NCBI GenBank assembly: GCA_002350105.1 | Contig: DEDT01000041.1 | Coordinates: 6,347-70,346 of the forward strand | Source: Selenomonadaceae bacterium UBA2897 | GTDB taxonomy: Bacteria; Bacillota; Negativicutes; Selenomonadales; Selenomonadaceae | Direction: 5' to 3' | Length of the DNA: 64,000 bases | In this document: piece by piece, positions 1 through 10,550 of the stretch | Position numbering within the stretch: position 1 is the first letter of the stretch | How the letters are laid out: each line of letters opens with the position of its first letter | Notes under the pieces: generated by a model | Databases searched by the model: none | The model's input: only the letters and a program-made list of their open reading frames with translations | Told to the model about the DNA's origin: nothing | Made by a program: the position numbers and the translations under genes

Positions 1-2
1 AG

Positions 3-908
3 GATGAGTACGAGCTCAACCAGAACTATCAGGCAGTCTCAGCCATCTTCAACCGCAGCAATGCCTTCGTCAAGGATTACGAAGGCGTGGTCAGCGTCGC
101 CGAGGATATTTTCCGCGAGACGGACAAAAATGGCCACGTGCCGCTGCAGAAGACGCAGCAGGTAGTCAAGGATAACATCATGCCGCTCACGAAGAACAGC
201 GGCGTCATCGACTACCTCTATGAGCTGAACCATCTGTCTGCCAATGTCTACAACCATTCCCTGCGCGTCTCCGTGCTGAGCGGCGTCATTGCCAAGTGGA
301 TGCGCTGCAGCCGGAAGGAGACCCGCGAGATTATCCTCGCCGGTTTCCTGCACGACATCGGCAAGACGAAGTTCGAACAGCGCCTGCTGGACAAGGACAT
401 TGAGAACCTGCAGGGCGCCGACTATGAGGCCTATATCCAGCACACCGTGGATGGTCATCATATGCTGAATAACGAGCCAGGTCTCAGCGAGGGCGTCAAG
501 CTCACGGCCCTGCAGCATCACGAGCGCATGGATGGCACCGGCTTCCCCTTTGGCAGCAGTGGCGACGATATCCATAAATACGCCCGCATCGTCATGGTCG
601 CCGATATCTACGACAACATCACAACGGAGAAAGAGGGCAAGGTCAAGCAGACGCCGTTCTCGGCCATCGCCTACCTCACGCAGAACATGTTCAGCACGCT
701 GGACCCGGAAGTCTGCGTGCCGATGCTCACGCGCATCAAGGATGCCTTCCTCGGCTCACGCGTCATCCTCAACAACGGGCAGAAGGGCACGATTGCAGCC
801 TATCCCAACGACTATGCGGCACATCCGGTCATCGAGATCACGCCGAAAGAGCTCATCAACCTCAACGATCACCCGGAGCTTACGATTACCGAATACAATC
901 CAAAATAA
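3..908 (+). CDS. HD-GYP domain protein, 5' end outside window
   Basis: The frame is open from the left edge, so the true start and any N-terminal sensor or receiver domain lie outside the window. The visible part carries an HD-GYP phosphodiesterase domain: HDIGK metal-binding motif, then HHERMDGTGFP, the family's second signature (GFP in place of GYP), then IVMVADIYDNITT. Proteins of this family hydrolyse cyclic di-GMP or related dinucleotides. The gene ends at a strong hairpin shared with the convergent efflux operon. Family assignment is secure; substrate and full architecture cannot be judged from the fragment. Confidence 0.88.
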   Translation, partial: DEYELNQNYQAVSAIFNRSNAFVKDYEGVVSVAEDIFRETDKNGHVPLQKTQQVVKDNIMPLTKNSGVIDYLYELNHLSANVYNHSLRVSVLSGVIAKWMRCSRKETREIILAGFLHDIGKTKFEQRLLDKDIENLQGADYEAYIQHTVDGHHMLNNEPGLSEGVKLTALQHHERMDGTGFPFGSSGDDIHKYARIVMVADIYDNITTEKEGKVKQTPFSAIAYLTQNMFSTLDPEVCVPMLTRIKDAFLGSRVILNNGQKGTIAAYPNDYAAHPVIEITPKELINLNDHPELTITEYNPK

Positions 909-923
909 AATAGCATTTATGCC

Positions 924-967
924 AATAAGGTGGCAGTTCCTCGTGAACCGCCACCTTATTTTTTTGC
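924..967. terminator. Bidirectional terminator between HD-GYP gene and macB
   Basis: AATAAGGTGGC pairs with GCCACCTTATT around a short GTTC/GAAC inner stem, followed by a T run on the plus strand and matched by A-rich sequence on the other side. It sits between two convergent genes and can serve both. Confidence 0.85.
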
Positions 968-983
968 TTTTTTCCTGTACCGC

Positions 984-2201
984 TTACTCGTAGCGCAGGG
1001 CCTCGATAGGATCGAGTTTCGCCGCCTTACGCGCTGGATAGATGCCAAAAAAGAGGCCTATCCCCACAGAGAAACCAAACGATACGATAATGGGCAATGC
1101 CGTGATCACCGTCGTAAAATTTCCAAACTGCGAAATAATCTTTGATGCGGCACAACCAAGACCGATGCCGATGATGCCACCGATAATGCCGATAACCATC
1201 GACTCGATGAGGAACTGCATCATGATATTCATGAACGTCGCCCCCAATGCCTTACGGATGCCGATCTCGCGCGTGCGCTCCGTAACGGAGACCATCATGA
1301 TGTTCATGATGCCGATGCCGCCGACTAGCAGCGAAATCCCTGCGATGGAACCGAGCAGAAGCGTGAGCATAGAGGTAGACTGATTGACGGTCTCCATGAG
1401 GCTCGTGAGATTCCGCACATGGAAGTCATCGTCCTTGCCATTTGTGATATGGTGGCGCTCCCGCAGGAGCTGCTCCACCTCCGCCTGCACCTGATCCATC
1501 TTGCCTGAATCCGATACCTGCAGATTGATCGACTGGACATAAGTAATGCCAAGCATACGCTCCTGCGCCGTCGTAAGGGGGATATAGACCATATCATCCT
1601 GATCCTGTCCCATGGAGGACTGTCCTTTGCTCTTGAGCAGCCCGATTACCTTGAACGGCTGGTTCTTGATGCGGATGGTCTGGCCAACCGGGTTTTGATT
1701 CTCAAAGAGATTCTCTGCCACCGTCGTACCGATGACACAGACGCGATTGCGCTTGTCGAGATCATTCGTAGAGATAAAGGAACCATAGTCAATCTCCAAC
1801 GAGCGAATCGCGAGGAATTCCGGCGTCACACCCTGCACGCTGCAATTCCAGTTCATATTGCCGTTGACCAGCTGATAAGATGAGCTGACCGTGGGCGAGA
1901 CGTAATCAATATTCTTGATTTTCGTCTGAATTGCCTTGGCGTCATCGTATTTCAGCGTCTGCATGGAGCCGGCTGCACCGCGCACGCCGCCCCGATTCGA
2001 GGAGCCGGGAGAAACGATGAGCATATTGGAGCCCAGGCTCGCGATAGAGCTCGTGACATTGCTGCGCACGCCCATACCGACGGAGACCAAGGCGATGACC
2101 GCGCCCACACCAATGATAATGCCGAGCATCGTCAGGAGCGTGCGCATCTTATTCGCATAGAGCGAGGTCAGGGCCATGGAGAAGCTCTCACTAAACAACA
2201 T
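984..2201 (-). CDS. macB: MacB-type ABC transporter permease
   Basis: A 405-residue MacB/FtsX-type permease. One membrane segment follows the N-terminus (LLTMLGIIIGVGAVIALVSVG), a large extracytoplasmic MacB core domain fills the middle, and three further membrane segments close the C-terminus. The start is the ATG giving MLFSESF; the longer upstream reading is out-of-frame translation of the ATPase gene. It overlaps the ATPase stop by 11 bases, which suggests coupled translation. In Escherichia coli MacB the ATPase and permease are fused; here they are separate, as is common in Firmicutes. With MacA and TolC it should form a tripartite pump; the substrate (macrolide, peptide or siderophore) is unknown. 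Confidence 0.9.
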   Translation of the reverse strand: MLFSESFSMALTSLYANKMRTLLTMLGIIIGVGAVIALVSVGMGVRSNVTSSIASLGSNMLIVSPGSSNRGGVRGAAGSMQTLKYDDAKAIQTKIKNIDYVSPTVSSSYQLVNGNMNWNCSVQGVTPEFLAIRSLEIDYGSFISTNDLDKRNRVCVIGTTVAENLFENQNPVGQTIRIKNQPFKVIGLLKSKGQSSMGQDQDDMVYIPLTTAQERMLGITYVQSINLQVSDSGKMDQVQAEVEQLLRERHHITNGKDDDFHVRNLTSLMETVNQSTSMLTLLLGSIAGISLLVGGIGIMNIMMVSVTERTREIGIRKALGATFMNIMMQFLIESMVIGIIGGIIGIGLGCAASKIISQFGNFTTVITALPIIVSFGFSVGIGLFFGIYPARKAAKLDPIEALRYE

Positions 2202-2919
2202 CCATGACCACCCCCTTGCCCTCATCGCGCGTGATTTTGCCATCGCGCACCAACAGTTGGCGGCTCGCACAGGCTGCAATCTCCGGTTCATGGGTGACGA
2301 GGATGACCGTGCGCCCCTCATCGTGGAGCTGCTCAAAGATCTGCATGATCTCCTTCGTCGACTTCGTATCGAGGTTGCCCGTCGGTTCATCAGCCATGAT
2401 GATGTGCGGATCGTTCACGAGGGCTCGCGCGATGGCCACGCGCTGCCGCTGACCGCCCGAGAGCTCGTTGGGCTGATGATCGGCGCGATCCGCAAGGCCC
2501 ACGGCCTCGAGAAAGTGCATGGCGCGCTCATTGCGCTCACGCCGTCCTACGCCCGCGTAGACGAGGGGCAGCGCCACATTCTCCAGCGCCGAGATGCGCG
2601 AGAGCAGGTTGAAGTTCTGGAACACAAAGCCGATTTTCGCGTTGCGCGTATGCGCGAGCGCATCGTCGCTGAGGTGTGCCACCTCTTCATCGTCGAGCTT
2701 GTAGGAGCCCGTCGTGGGACGATCGAGGCAGCCGAGGATATTCATGAGCGTCGACTTGCCCGAGCCGGACGGCCCCATGAGTGCGGCAAACTCCCCTTTG
2801 TGGATATCGAGATCGATGCCATCGAGGGCCGCGAGCTCCTGCTCACCGATATGATAGATTTTTTTGATGCCACGCAGCTTGATGGTGGCATAACGCGTCT
2901 CCTGGCTATGATCTTTCAT
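2191..2919 (-). CDS. macB: MacB-type ABC transporter ATP-binding protein
   Basis: A 242-residue LolD/MacB-class ATPase. It has a Walker A motif (GPSGSGKST), a Q-loop region (FVFQNFNLL), the signature LSGGQRQR and a Walker B ending in IIMADEPTGNLD. The ATG for MKDHSQE was chosen because homology starts just after it and the longer reading overlaps macA. It lies 16 bases after macA and overlaps the permease start by 11 bases. It powers the adjacent permease in the TolC-MacA-MacB pump. Confidence 0.92.
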   Translation of the reverse strand: MKDHSQETRYATIKLRGIKKIYHIGEQELAALDGIDLDIHKGEFAALMGPSGSGKSTLMNILGCLDRPTTGSYKLDDEEVAHLSDDALAHTRNAKIGFVFQNFNLLSRISALENVALPLVYAGVGRRERNERAMHFLEAVGLADRADHQPNELSGGQRQRVAIARALVNDPHIIMADEPTGNLDTKSTKEIMQIFEQLHDEGRTVILVTHEPEIAACASRQLLVRDGKITRDEGKGVVMDVV

Positions 2920-2935
2920 GGCGTTCACCTGCCTT

Positions 2936-4075
2936 TTACATCGGTGGCGGACCGCCGCGATCGTTCTTGCTGCTCGACGAGGAGGAACTCTTCTTCGCCG
3001 TATAGGTCGAAACGACTTCCTCGCCCTCCTCGAGGCCGGAGAGGATCTCCACGTACTCATCGCTATAAATACCCGTGGTCACATAGCGATTCTCCTGCGA
3101 ACCATCCGCATTGCGCACGATGACGTAGGAGCCATTCGTATCGGTCTTCAGGGTGGAGATGGGCAGCGTCAGGGCATCGGGCTTGTCTGCCGTGTTAATC
3201 TCCACACGCGCCGTCATGGCCGGCAGCAATACGTTGTCAGGATCATCGACATCAAGAGTCACATAGTAGTAAATGACACTTGCCGAAGAATTGGAACTGC
3301 TCGAACTGCTGGAGCTCGTCGTATCCCAGGTATTACTCGTATCCGTCTGCGAAATTTTTGAAACATGCGCCGTGAACTTGCGATTCGTATAGGTATCGAC
3401 GGTAAAGACGGCTTCCTGCCCCACTTTGATGTTGCCGATATCCGTCTCATCGACCTTCGCCATAATCTGCTTGCTGGAGAGATCCGCGATGCGCATGATA
3501 ACCGTCGGGTTGTCTGAGCCCTGCGTTGCCATGGAGCCCGCCGTCTTGGGCTCGCCGACGACCACGCCGTCCATGGGGGCCGTAATGACGGTCTCCGCGA
3601 GATCCGATTCCGTCTCGGCCAGCGAGGATTGCGCGGTATCGTAGTTGAACACCGCATCCTCATACTGCTCCTGCGTATCCGCACCGATGGAGTAGAGGTA
3701 GCTCACACGGTCGAGCTTGGCCTTCGTATTCGTGACCTTATACTGGGCCTGATCCCTTTTTGACTCGTAGTCCTTGCCATCGAGGATGGCGACGGTCTGG
3801 CCCGCCTTCACCTCGTCATTCTCCTTGACGAGAACCTCCTTGATGCGTGCGGTGATCTTCGAGCTGACCTCGACCGAATTGACCGGACGAATCGTTCCCG
3901 TCGCCGATACGGTGGACTTCAGGTCACGGCGCGTCACCATCGTCGTCTCGACAGCCGCCTGCTGCTTGGCCGCCTGCTGCCCCTGATAATACTGCCAACC
4001 GCCGAAACCAGCTGCCGCGAGCAGGATGACGACCATGCCGATTTTGCCCGCGAGAGGAATTTTCGGTATCTTCAT
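2936..4075 (-). CDS. macA: MacA-like periplasmic adaptor (HlyD/RND family)
   Basis: A 379-residue membrane-fusion protein: an N-terminal membrane anchor (GMVVILLAAAGFGGWQYY), then the lipoyl/hairpin/beta-barrel order of MacA-type adaptors. It ends in a serine-rich tail and GGPPPM. The ATG for MKIPKIP follows AAGGAG at a good distance; a GTG nine bases upstream would overlap the tolC stop but is too close to that ribosome site. It bridges TolC in the outer membrane and the MacB pair in the inner membrane. Confidence 0.9.
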   Translation of the reverse strand: MKIPKIPLAGKIGMVVILLAAAGFGGWQYYQGQQAAKQQAAVETTMVTRRDLKSTVSATGTIRPVNSVEVSSKITARIKEVLVKENDEVKAGQTVAILDGKDYESKRDQAQYKVTNTKAKLDRVSYLYSIGADTQEQYEDAVFNYDTAQSSLAETESDLAETVITAPMDGVVVGEPKTAGSMATQGSDNPTVIMRIADLSSKQIMAKVDETDIGNIKVGQEAVFTVDTYTNRKFTAHVSKISQTDTSNTWDTTSSSSSSSSNSSASVIYYYVTLDVDDPDNVLLPAMTARVEINTADKPDALTLPISTLKTDTNGSYVIVRNADGSQENRYVTTGIYSDEYVEILSGLEEGEEVVSTYTAKKSSSSSSSKNDRGGPPPM

Positions 4076-4080
4076 CGATC

Positions 4081-5622
4081 TCACTGCTCCTTATCCTGTG
4101 CCAACGCTGCGACAGTAGCCTGAGCATCAGCCTGTACATTCTGCGCTGCGGCCGTTGTTTTTTGCTCCACCGGCACCTTCGCTGGAGACGCTGACTTCAC
4201 CGCCCCGGCCTTTGCCTTTTTCTTCGTTTTCTTGTCAGGCACCACCGATGCCTGCTCCTGTGCCGTCACCGGAATGGGCGCATTCTGCACGACCTTGCTC
4301 ACGTCGGTCTGCAGCCCCGCTGCGGACAGCCTCTCGCCCTCCGTGAGGCCGATGCCCATGGCATTTTCTACCTGGGCCTTATAACGCGCATAGTCATACT
4401 GGGCGCTGATATGGTTCAGGCGAGCCGTGGAGAGAGCAAGCTGGGCATCGATGATGTCGAGCATGAGGCCCTCGCCCGCGCGGTACTTCTCGCGCGCGAT
4501 GTAATAATCCTGCTCGGCCTGGCCCACGGCATCCGATGTCGAGGTGAAGCGTTTCTCCGCCTCGCGCATATTGTAGTAAGCTTGACGCAGGTTGAGATCG
4601 ATGCTCTCCTTGTCCTTCATTACCTGCAGCTTGGCGACATCACGCTGGTTCTCCGCCTCCTTGATCTTAGCCTTCGTCACGCCGCTGTCAAAGATATTCC
4701 AGGATAGGCCGACCCCCGCCGAGTAGGCTGGCTTGCCGCTGCTCTTACTGTCATCCCAATCGATGCTCCAGTTGGGTTTCACCGCACCATCCAGCGTGAG
4801 GCTCGGGCCATTGCCGGCCTTTTCCTCTTTAATGCCCAGCTCTTTTTGCTGCAAGGTATAGAGATCGATCTGCAGGTCCTTGCGGTTGCGATAGGCATAG
4901 TTCACGCAGTCATCCATACTGATCGCGAATTTATCATAGGTAAAATCCGTTGTCAGATTCAACGGCTCGCTGCGATCCACATTGAGCAGATTCCGCAGCG
5001 TCGCGAGATCCACCTCATAGGCATTTTGGGCCTTGATGAGTTTCTGCCGTGCATTGGATAACTCGACCGAGGAACGCAGCACGTCGATTTTCGCCTTGGA
5101 ACCGGCAGAATAGAGCTGATTGACGTTCGTGTAATGCGCCTCATAGTTGTTTACCGACTCCTGATCGACGTCGATGGTCTTGCGCGCCTCCAGCGCATCG
5201 TAGTATGCCTTGATGACGGAGAGCTTCAGATCCTCGCGTTCGCGCTCGGTTTTCAGGCGCGCTGCATCGACGCCGAGCTCACCGCTCTTGATGGCTGCCT
5301 CATTCGCGCCACCGGAATACAGGGGAAGGCTGGCTGACACGCCGCTCCACGACGAGGAGGACTGCCAGTCCTGCCCCTGATTTTTCTCCGTGCTGAACAC
5401 ATTGGCCGACGTGGTCACCTTGACATTGTTACTGCCCTTGGCGCGTGCGAGCGTCGACGCTGCCGTATCCTCGCCCTTCTGCGTGATGAGCAGCCCCGTA
5501 TTCTGCGCCAGCGCCAGATTGATGGCGTCCTGCAGCGACAAATCTGCCGCATAGCTCGTCGGTGCAGCCCCCAGCAAACAGACCGAGAGTACCACCACCA
5601 GACCTTTCCAATTGTATCGCAT
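4081..5622 (-). CDS. tolC: TolC-family outer membrane efflux protein
   Basis: A 513-residue outer-membrane factor with a signal peptide ending near APTSYAA. Two repeated coiled-coil/beta units contain typical phrases such as LQDAINLALAQN and VSASLPLYSGG. Beyond the usual TolC core the last ~90 residues are rich in Lys, Ala and Gln and may be a periplasmic tail. The ATG for MRYNWKG follows GGAGGAGG. As first gene of the efflux operon it is preceded by its own promoter. It supplies the outer-membrane tunnel, direct evidence for a diderm envelope. Confidence 0.92.
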   Translation of the reverse strand: MRYNWKGLVVVLSVCLLGAAPTSYAADLSLQDAINLALAQNTGLLITQKGEDTAASTLARAKGSNNVKVTTSANVFSTEKNQGQDWQSSSSWSGVSASLPLYSGGANEAAIKSGELGVDAARLKTEREREDLKLSVIKAYYDALEARKTIDVDQESVNNYEAHYTNVNQLYSAGSKAKIDVLRSSVELSNARQKLIKAQNAYEVDLATLRNLLNVDRSEPLNLTTDFTYDKFAISMDDCVNYAYRNRKDLQIDLYTLQQKELGIKEEKAGNGPSLTLDGAVKPNWSIDWDDSKSSGKPAYSAGVGLSWNIFDSGVTKAKIKEAENQRDVAKLQVMKDKESIDLNLRQAYYNMREAEKRFTSTSDAVGQAEQDYYIAREKYRAGEGLMLDIIDAQLALSTARLNHISAQYDYARYKAQVENAMGIGLTEGERLSAAGLQTDVSKVVQNAPIPVTAQEQASVVPDKKTKKKAKAGAVKSASPAKVPVEQKTTAAAQNVQADAQATVAALAQDKEQ

Positions 5623-5676
5623 CAGAGATTCCTCCTCCGAAATATGATCGATCCTTGCGTGCCTATACACTGTTTT

Positions 5677-5706
5677 ATTATACATTTTTCGCCTCATAGC
5701 ACGCAA
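5677..5706 (-). promoter_or_regulatory. tolC: Sigma-A-type promoter of the tolC-macAB operon
   Basis: Read on the minus strand, TTGCGT and TATAAT are separated by 18 bases, about 55 bases upstream of the tolC start. The same 160-base gap must hold the divergent recQ promoter, which I could not place confidently. Confidence 0.55.
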
Positions 5707-5785
5707 CTACTACCATAAAGTTTTACAGCTATGATAGAATAAGGTAGTTGTCCAGCGCTTAGCTTGTAATTAGGAGTTTGTAAAA

Positions 5786-7564
<1,779 letters not shown>

Positions 7565-7573
7565 GATATGCAC

Positions 7574-7613
7574 AAAAACCGCAGCCCTGCCCCTTCGGCA
7601 AGGCTGCGGTTTT
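7574..7613 (+). terminator. Terminator after recQ
   Basis: AAAACCGCAGCC pairs with GGCTGCGGTTTT around an inner TGCC/GGCA stem and ends in a T run. The flanking A/T runs allow it to work on either strand, so it may also serve ssb. Confidence 0.8.
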
Positions 7614-7666
7614 GCTATAGTAAAATCCCTGACGATACGATGCGGAAAAATCCACTCACGTAGCCG

Positions 7667-8083
7667 CTAGAACGGAATCTCTTCCTCCGACTGCTGACCG
7701 AAAGCGTTGGCGGACTGACCATAAGACCGGGCGGCACCATGCGTTGTGCCGGGCTTCGGGCCCATGAACTCGATACTGCTTACGACCACCTCCGTGACGT
7801 TGCGCTTCGCGCCATCCTTCGCCTGATAGCTGCGCGTCTGCAGCCGCCCCTCAACGAGAATCGGACTGCCCTTCTGCAGGTATTTATGCACAAAGTCCGC
7901 GTGCTGCGCCCAGGCGACGCAGCTGAAAAAATCCGCCGTGGGCTGCTCGCTCCCCTGCGCCTCGCCCCGGCGGCCGTAGCCGCGGTCAACAGCGAGGCTG
8001 AAAGCCGCCACATTCTTGCCCGTCTGCGTCGTGCGCAGCTCCGGGTCGCGCGTGAGCCTGCCCGTGAGAAAAATTTTATTCAT
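7667..8083 (-). CDS. ssb: Single-stranded DNA-binding protein
   Basis: A 138-residue SSB: OB-fold with the family opening NKIFLTGRLTRDPELR and FLSAV-like core (AAFSLAVDRGYG), a short Gly/Ser/Gln linker, and the conserved acidic tip EEEIPF that recruits repair partners. It is shorter than typical 160-180-residue SSBs because of the brief linker. GGAGG precedes the ATG. It is monocistronic here, away from the usual rpsF-ssb-rpsR locus, so it may be an additional copy. Confidence 0.95.
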   Translation of the reverse strand: MNKIFLTGRLTRDPELRTTQTGKNVAAFSLAVDRGYGRRGEAQGSEQPTADFFSCVAWAQHADFVHKYLQKGSPILVEGRLQTRSYQAKDGAKRNVTEVVVSSIEFMGPKPGTTHGAARSYGQSANAFGQQSEEEIPF

Positions 8084-8166
8084 TCGTGTTATGCCTCCAT
8101 AACAGCTGACAGAAGCCAGCCGCAGTTACACCGGCCTGCGCGCAAATGACCGATGACATTTGTCCA

Positions 8167-8178
8167 TAACAGCTGTTA
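8167..8178. promoter_or_regulatory. Palindromic operator candidate at ssb transcription start
   Basis: TAACAGCTGTTA is a perfect 12-base palindrome placed at the predicted start point. The 12-mer CCATAACAGCTG that contains its left half recurs at 8097-8108, next to the ssb ribosome-binding site, about 67 bases away. The arrangement suggests a repressor that could contact two half or full sites. It does not match the Firmicutes LexA box. Confidence 0.4.
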
Positions 8179-8183
8179 CTGTC

Positions 8184-8212
8184 AGTATATTACGTACCAT
8201 TGTTTATGTCAA
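8184..8212 (-). promoter_or_regulatory. ssb: Near-consensus promoter of ssb
   Basis: On the minus strand TTGACA and TATACT are separated by exactly 17 bases. Predicted transcription starts around 8177, inside a perfect palindrome. Confidence 0.75.
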
Positions 8213-8244
8213 TAGCACATTTTGCAGGAGACATTGCTTCATAC

Positions 8245-9405
8245 TTATGAAGCCAGCTTTTCCTTCATGACCTCAATAGCCTTTTGCAGCTGGGTATCCC
8301 CGGTAGCTCCCTGCTGCAGGTCAGCTTCAACGTCCGGCTCGATACCTGTGCCGTCGATACAGCGTCCGGATGGCGTGTAGTAGCGGGCAATCGTGAGCTT
8401 CAGACCGTCGTGGTGCAGGAGCGGCAGCACGACCTGTACCGAGCCCTTGCCGTAGGATTTCGTGCCCACGAGCGTGCCCGCGCCCGTATCCTGCAGCGCG
8501 CCGGCGAGAATCTCCGATGCGCTGGCACTGTTGCCGTCGATGAGTACGACGATGGGGTACTTATTCTCCGCCAGTTCGGAGTCGTGTTCCTCCGTCGAGC
8601 CGTCGCGCTGTTTCACCGAGACGATAGGGCCGGCCGGCACGACGCGCTGGGCGATGGCGACGACAGAGGTGATGAGGCCGCCGCCGTTCTCGCGCAGATC
8701 AATGATGAGGCCTTTCATATTATCGCTCTCCAGCTCATCGAGCGCCTGATTGAATTCGTCCGCCGTATTCTCCGAGAAGGAGGCGATGCGGATGTAGCCG
8801 ATGTGGTCCGTATCCGGCAGCATCTTGCCTTTGGCAGTCGGCACGTGGATGAGATCACGCGTGATCTCCACTTCGAAATCGTCCTGCCCCTCGCGGTGCA
8901 GCGTCAGCGTGACCTGCGTGCCCACATCGCCGCGGATGTGCAGCGCGACCTCGTCTGGCTGATATTCGCTGACCGGTGTACCGTCAACGGCCAGGATTTC
9001 ATCGCCCGCCTTGATGCCTGCCCCCTCGCCCGGCGTCCCCTCGAGCACGGAGATAACCGTGACCTTGTCGTCCTTGAAGCCCATGGTCACGCCAATGCCG
9101 CCGAAGCTCGCCATCGTGTGGTCCTGCAACGCCTTGAACTGCTTCGCTGGCATGTAGAGCGAGTGCGGGTCGCCGAGGCTCCTGACCATACCGCCGACAG
9201 CACCATCGAGCAGCGTTGCGCTATCCACAGGCTCCACATAGCGCGCCTCGATGAATTTCTTCACGCCGACGAAGCGCGCCCAGTCGCTGACATCCCTGAC
9301 ACTATGCAAATCCAGCAGCCAGCCCAGGCCACCGAGCGTAAGCACCGAACCCGTCACCAGCGAACCGGCGATGATAGCGGCTAATTTCTTTTTATTCAAA
9401 AACAT
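8245..9405 (-). CDS. ctpA: Carboxyl-terminal processing protease (S41)
   Basis: A 386-residue S41 peptidase with an N-terminal membrane anchor (IIAGSLVTGSVLTLGG). A PDZ domain spans roughly residues 95-175 (GGIGVTMGF...GIKAGDEILAVDG), followed by the protease domain. The catalytic pair is Ser295 in NSASASE and Lys320 in SYGKGSVQ, 25 residues apart as in Tsp/CtpA. It acts outside the cytoplasmic membrane. It is last in an ftsE-ftsX-envC-like-ctpA operon; Ctp proteases often trim or degrade peptidoglycan hydrolases, so control of the adjacent hydrolase is a reasonable inference. Confidence 0.93.
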   Translation of the reverse strand: MFLNKKKLAAIIAGSLVTGSVLTLGGLGWLLDLHSVRDVSDWARFVGVKKFIEARYVEPVDSATLLDGAVGGMVRSLGDPHSLYMPAKQFKALQDHTMASFGGIGVTMGFKDDKVTVISVLEGTPGEGAGIKAGDEILAVDGTPVSEYQPDEVALHIRGDVGTQVTLTLHREGQDDFEVEITRDLIHVPTAKGKMLPDTDHIGYIRIASFSENTADEFNQALDELESDNMKGLIIDLRENGGGLITSVVAIAQRVVPAGPIVSVKQRDGSTEEHDSELAENKYPIVVLIDGNSASASEILAGALQDTGAGTLVGTKSYGKGSVQVVLPLLHHDGLKLTIARYYTPSGRCIDGTGIEPDVEADLQQGATGDTQLQKAIEVMKEKLAS

Positions 9406-9419
9406 AAAGCTTTTCCTCT

Positions 9420-10550
9420 TTACAGATAACTGTACGGCGAGACAGGCTCGCCGTTGGCACGTACCTCGAAGTGGCAGTGCGGTCCCGTGGAATTGCCCGT
9501 GGAGCCACAGTAGGCGATGGTCTCACCCTGGCTCACGCTCTGCCCCACGCTCACGGCCAGGGACTGGTTATGCCCGTAGAGTGTCGTGACGCCGCCGCCA
9601 TGATCGATGATGACCGCGTTGCCGTAGCCCGAGATCCAGCCCGCATAGGTGACGGTGCCGCTCTGCGCCGCATGGATGGGCATGCCGTAGTCGCCGCCGA
9701 TATCGAGGCCGCTATGGAAGCGCTGATCGCCCGTAATCGGATGCGTGCGCCAACCGAATTCCGAAGTAACCGGCCCCGAGATCGGCCAGATCATCGCGCC
9801 GCTGCCCGTGACCGGCACATCGGCGTGGCTGTTCCTGATCATGCGCTCGACCTCTTTCGAGGCGGCCATGAGCTCATCGTACTCCCGGTCGAAGACGGCC
9901 TTATCGGACTTCATCTTGTCGATGAGATCCTGGCGCTTCTTCACCTTCTGCTCCATGATCTCGCGGGCCTTGCGCGCCTTGAGCTCCTGCTCCGCCTGCT
10001 TGTCCTTATCCTCGGCGAGTTCCTTCTGCGCCTGCTCGATATCCTTTTTCTCCTGAAAGACCGTCTGCACGAGGTCATAGTCCTGCTTGATGACGCGCTT
10101 CAAAAGATCCATGCGCGTGAGGAAATCCGAGAAATCCTTCGCGCCAAAGAGTACGTCGAGATAGGAAATCTGGCCGTTGATGTAGATGTCGCGCACGCGC
10201 TTGCCGAGGCGCTTGCTCTTCACCTCGTACTCGCCCTGCGCCACGCTGAGCTTCGCCTCGTTGTCCGCCATACGGGCGAGCGTTTCGTCGAGCGCTGCCT
10301 TTGCCTCTTTGTGGTCATTGATGGCCGCATCGGCCTGCTCATCAAGTGCACGCTTTTCCTCGGAAATCGTCGCGATACGCCGCTGGATCTCATTGCTCTT
10401 CTTCTGCTTCTCCGCCGCGCGGTTCTCGTAGTCGGCCTTTTGGTCATCGAGCGAATCCGCCCATACCGTGATAGAAGAACTGCCAAAAAGGAGCGCTGCC
10501 AGCACCGCCGCCACGAGCTTTTTACCTAAAAATTGCTGCATCAGGCTCAC
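9420..10550 (-). CDS. EnvC-like murein hydrolase activator / M23 peptidase
   Basis: About 376 residues: a signal peptide (LVAAVLAALLFGSSSITVWA), a long coiled coil over residues ~30-250, and a C-terminal LytM/M23 domain. The M23 zinc and catalytic residues appear intact (HSGLDIG, then YGHN and HCHFEVR), unlike degenerate E. coli EnvC. It follows ftsX directly, the classic arrangement in which FtsEX activates a coiled-coil hydrolase at the septum. The GTG start overlaps the ftsX stop (GTGA); an ATG nine bases later is equally plausible because neither has a strong ribosome site. Confidence 0.9.
   Translation of the reverse strand: MSLMQQFLGKKLVAAVLAALLFGSSSITVWADSLDDQKADYENRAAEKQKKSNEIQRRIATISEEKRALDEQADAAINDHKEAKAALDETLARMADNEAKLSVAQGEYEVKSKRLGKRVRDIYINGQISYLDVLFGAKDFSDFLTRMDLLKRVIKQDYDLVQTVFQEKKDIEQAQKELAEDKDKQAEQELKARKAREIMEQKVKKRQDLIDKMKSDKAVFDREYDELMAASKEVERMIRNSHADVPVTGSGAMIWPISGPVTSEFGWRTHPITGDQRFHSGLDIGGDYGMPIHAAQSGTVTYAGWISGYGNAVIIDHGGGVTTLYGHNQSLAVSVGQSVSQGETIAYCGSTGNSTGPHCHFEVRANGEPVSPYSYL

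Noticed and set aside
8097..8178. LexA/SOS box at ssb
   Set aside because: Neither repeat matches the Firmicutes CGAAC-N4-GTTCG box; left as an unknown operator.
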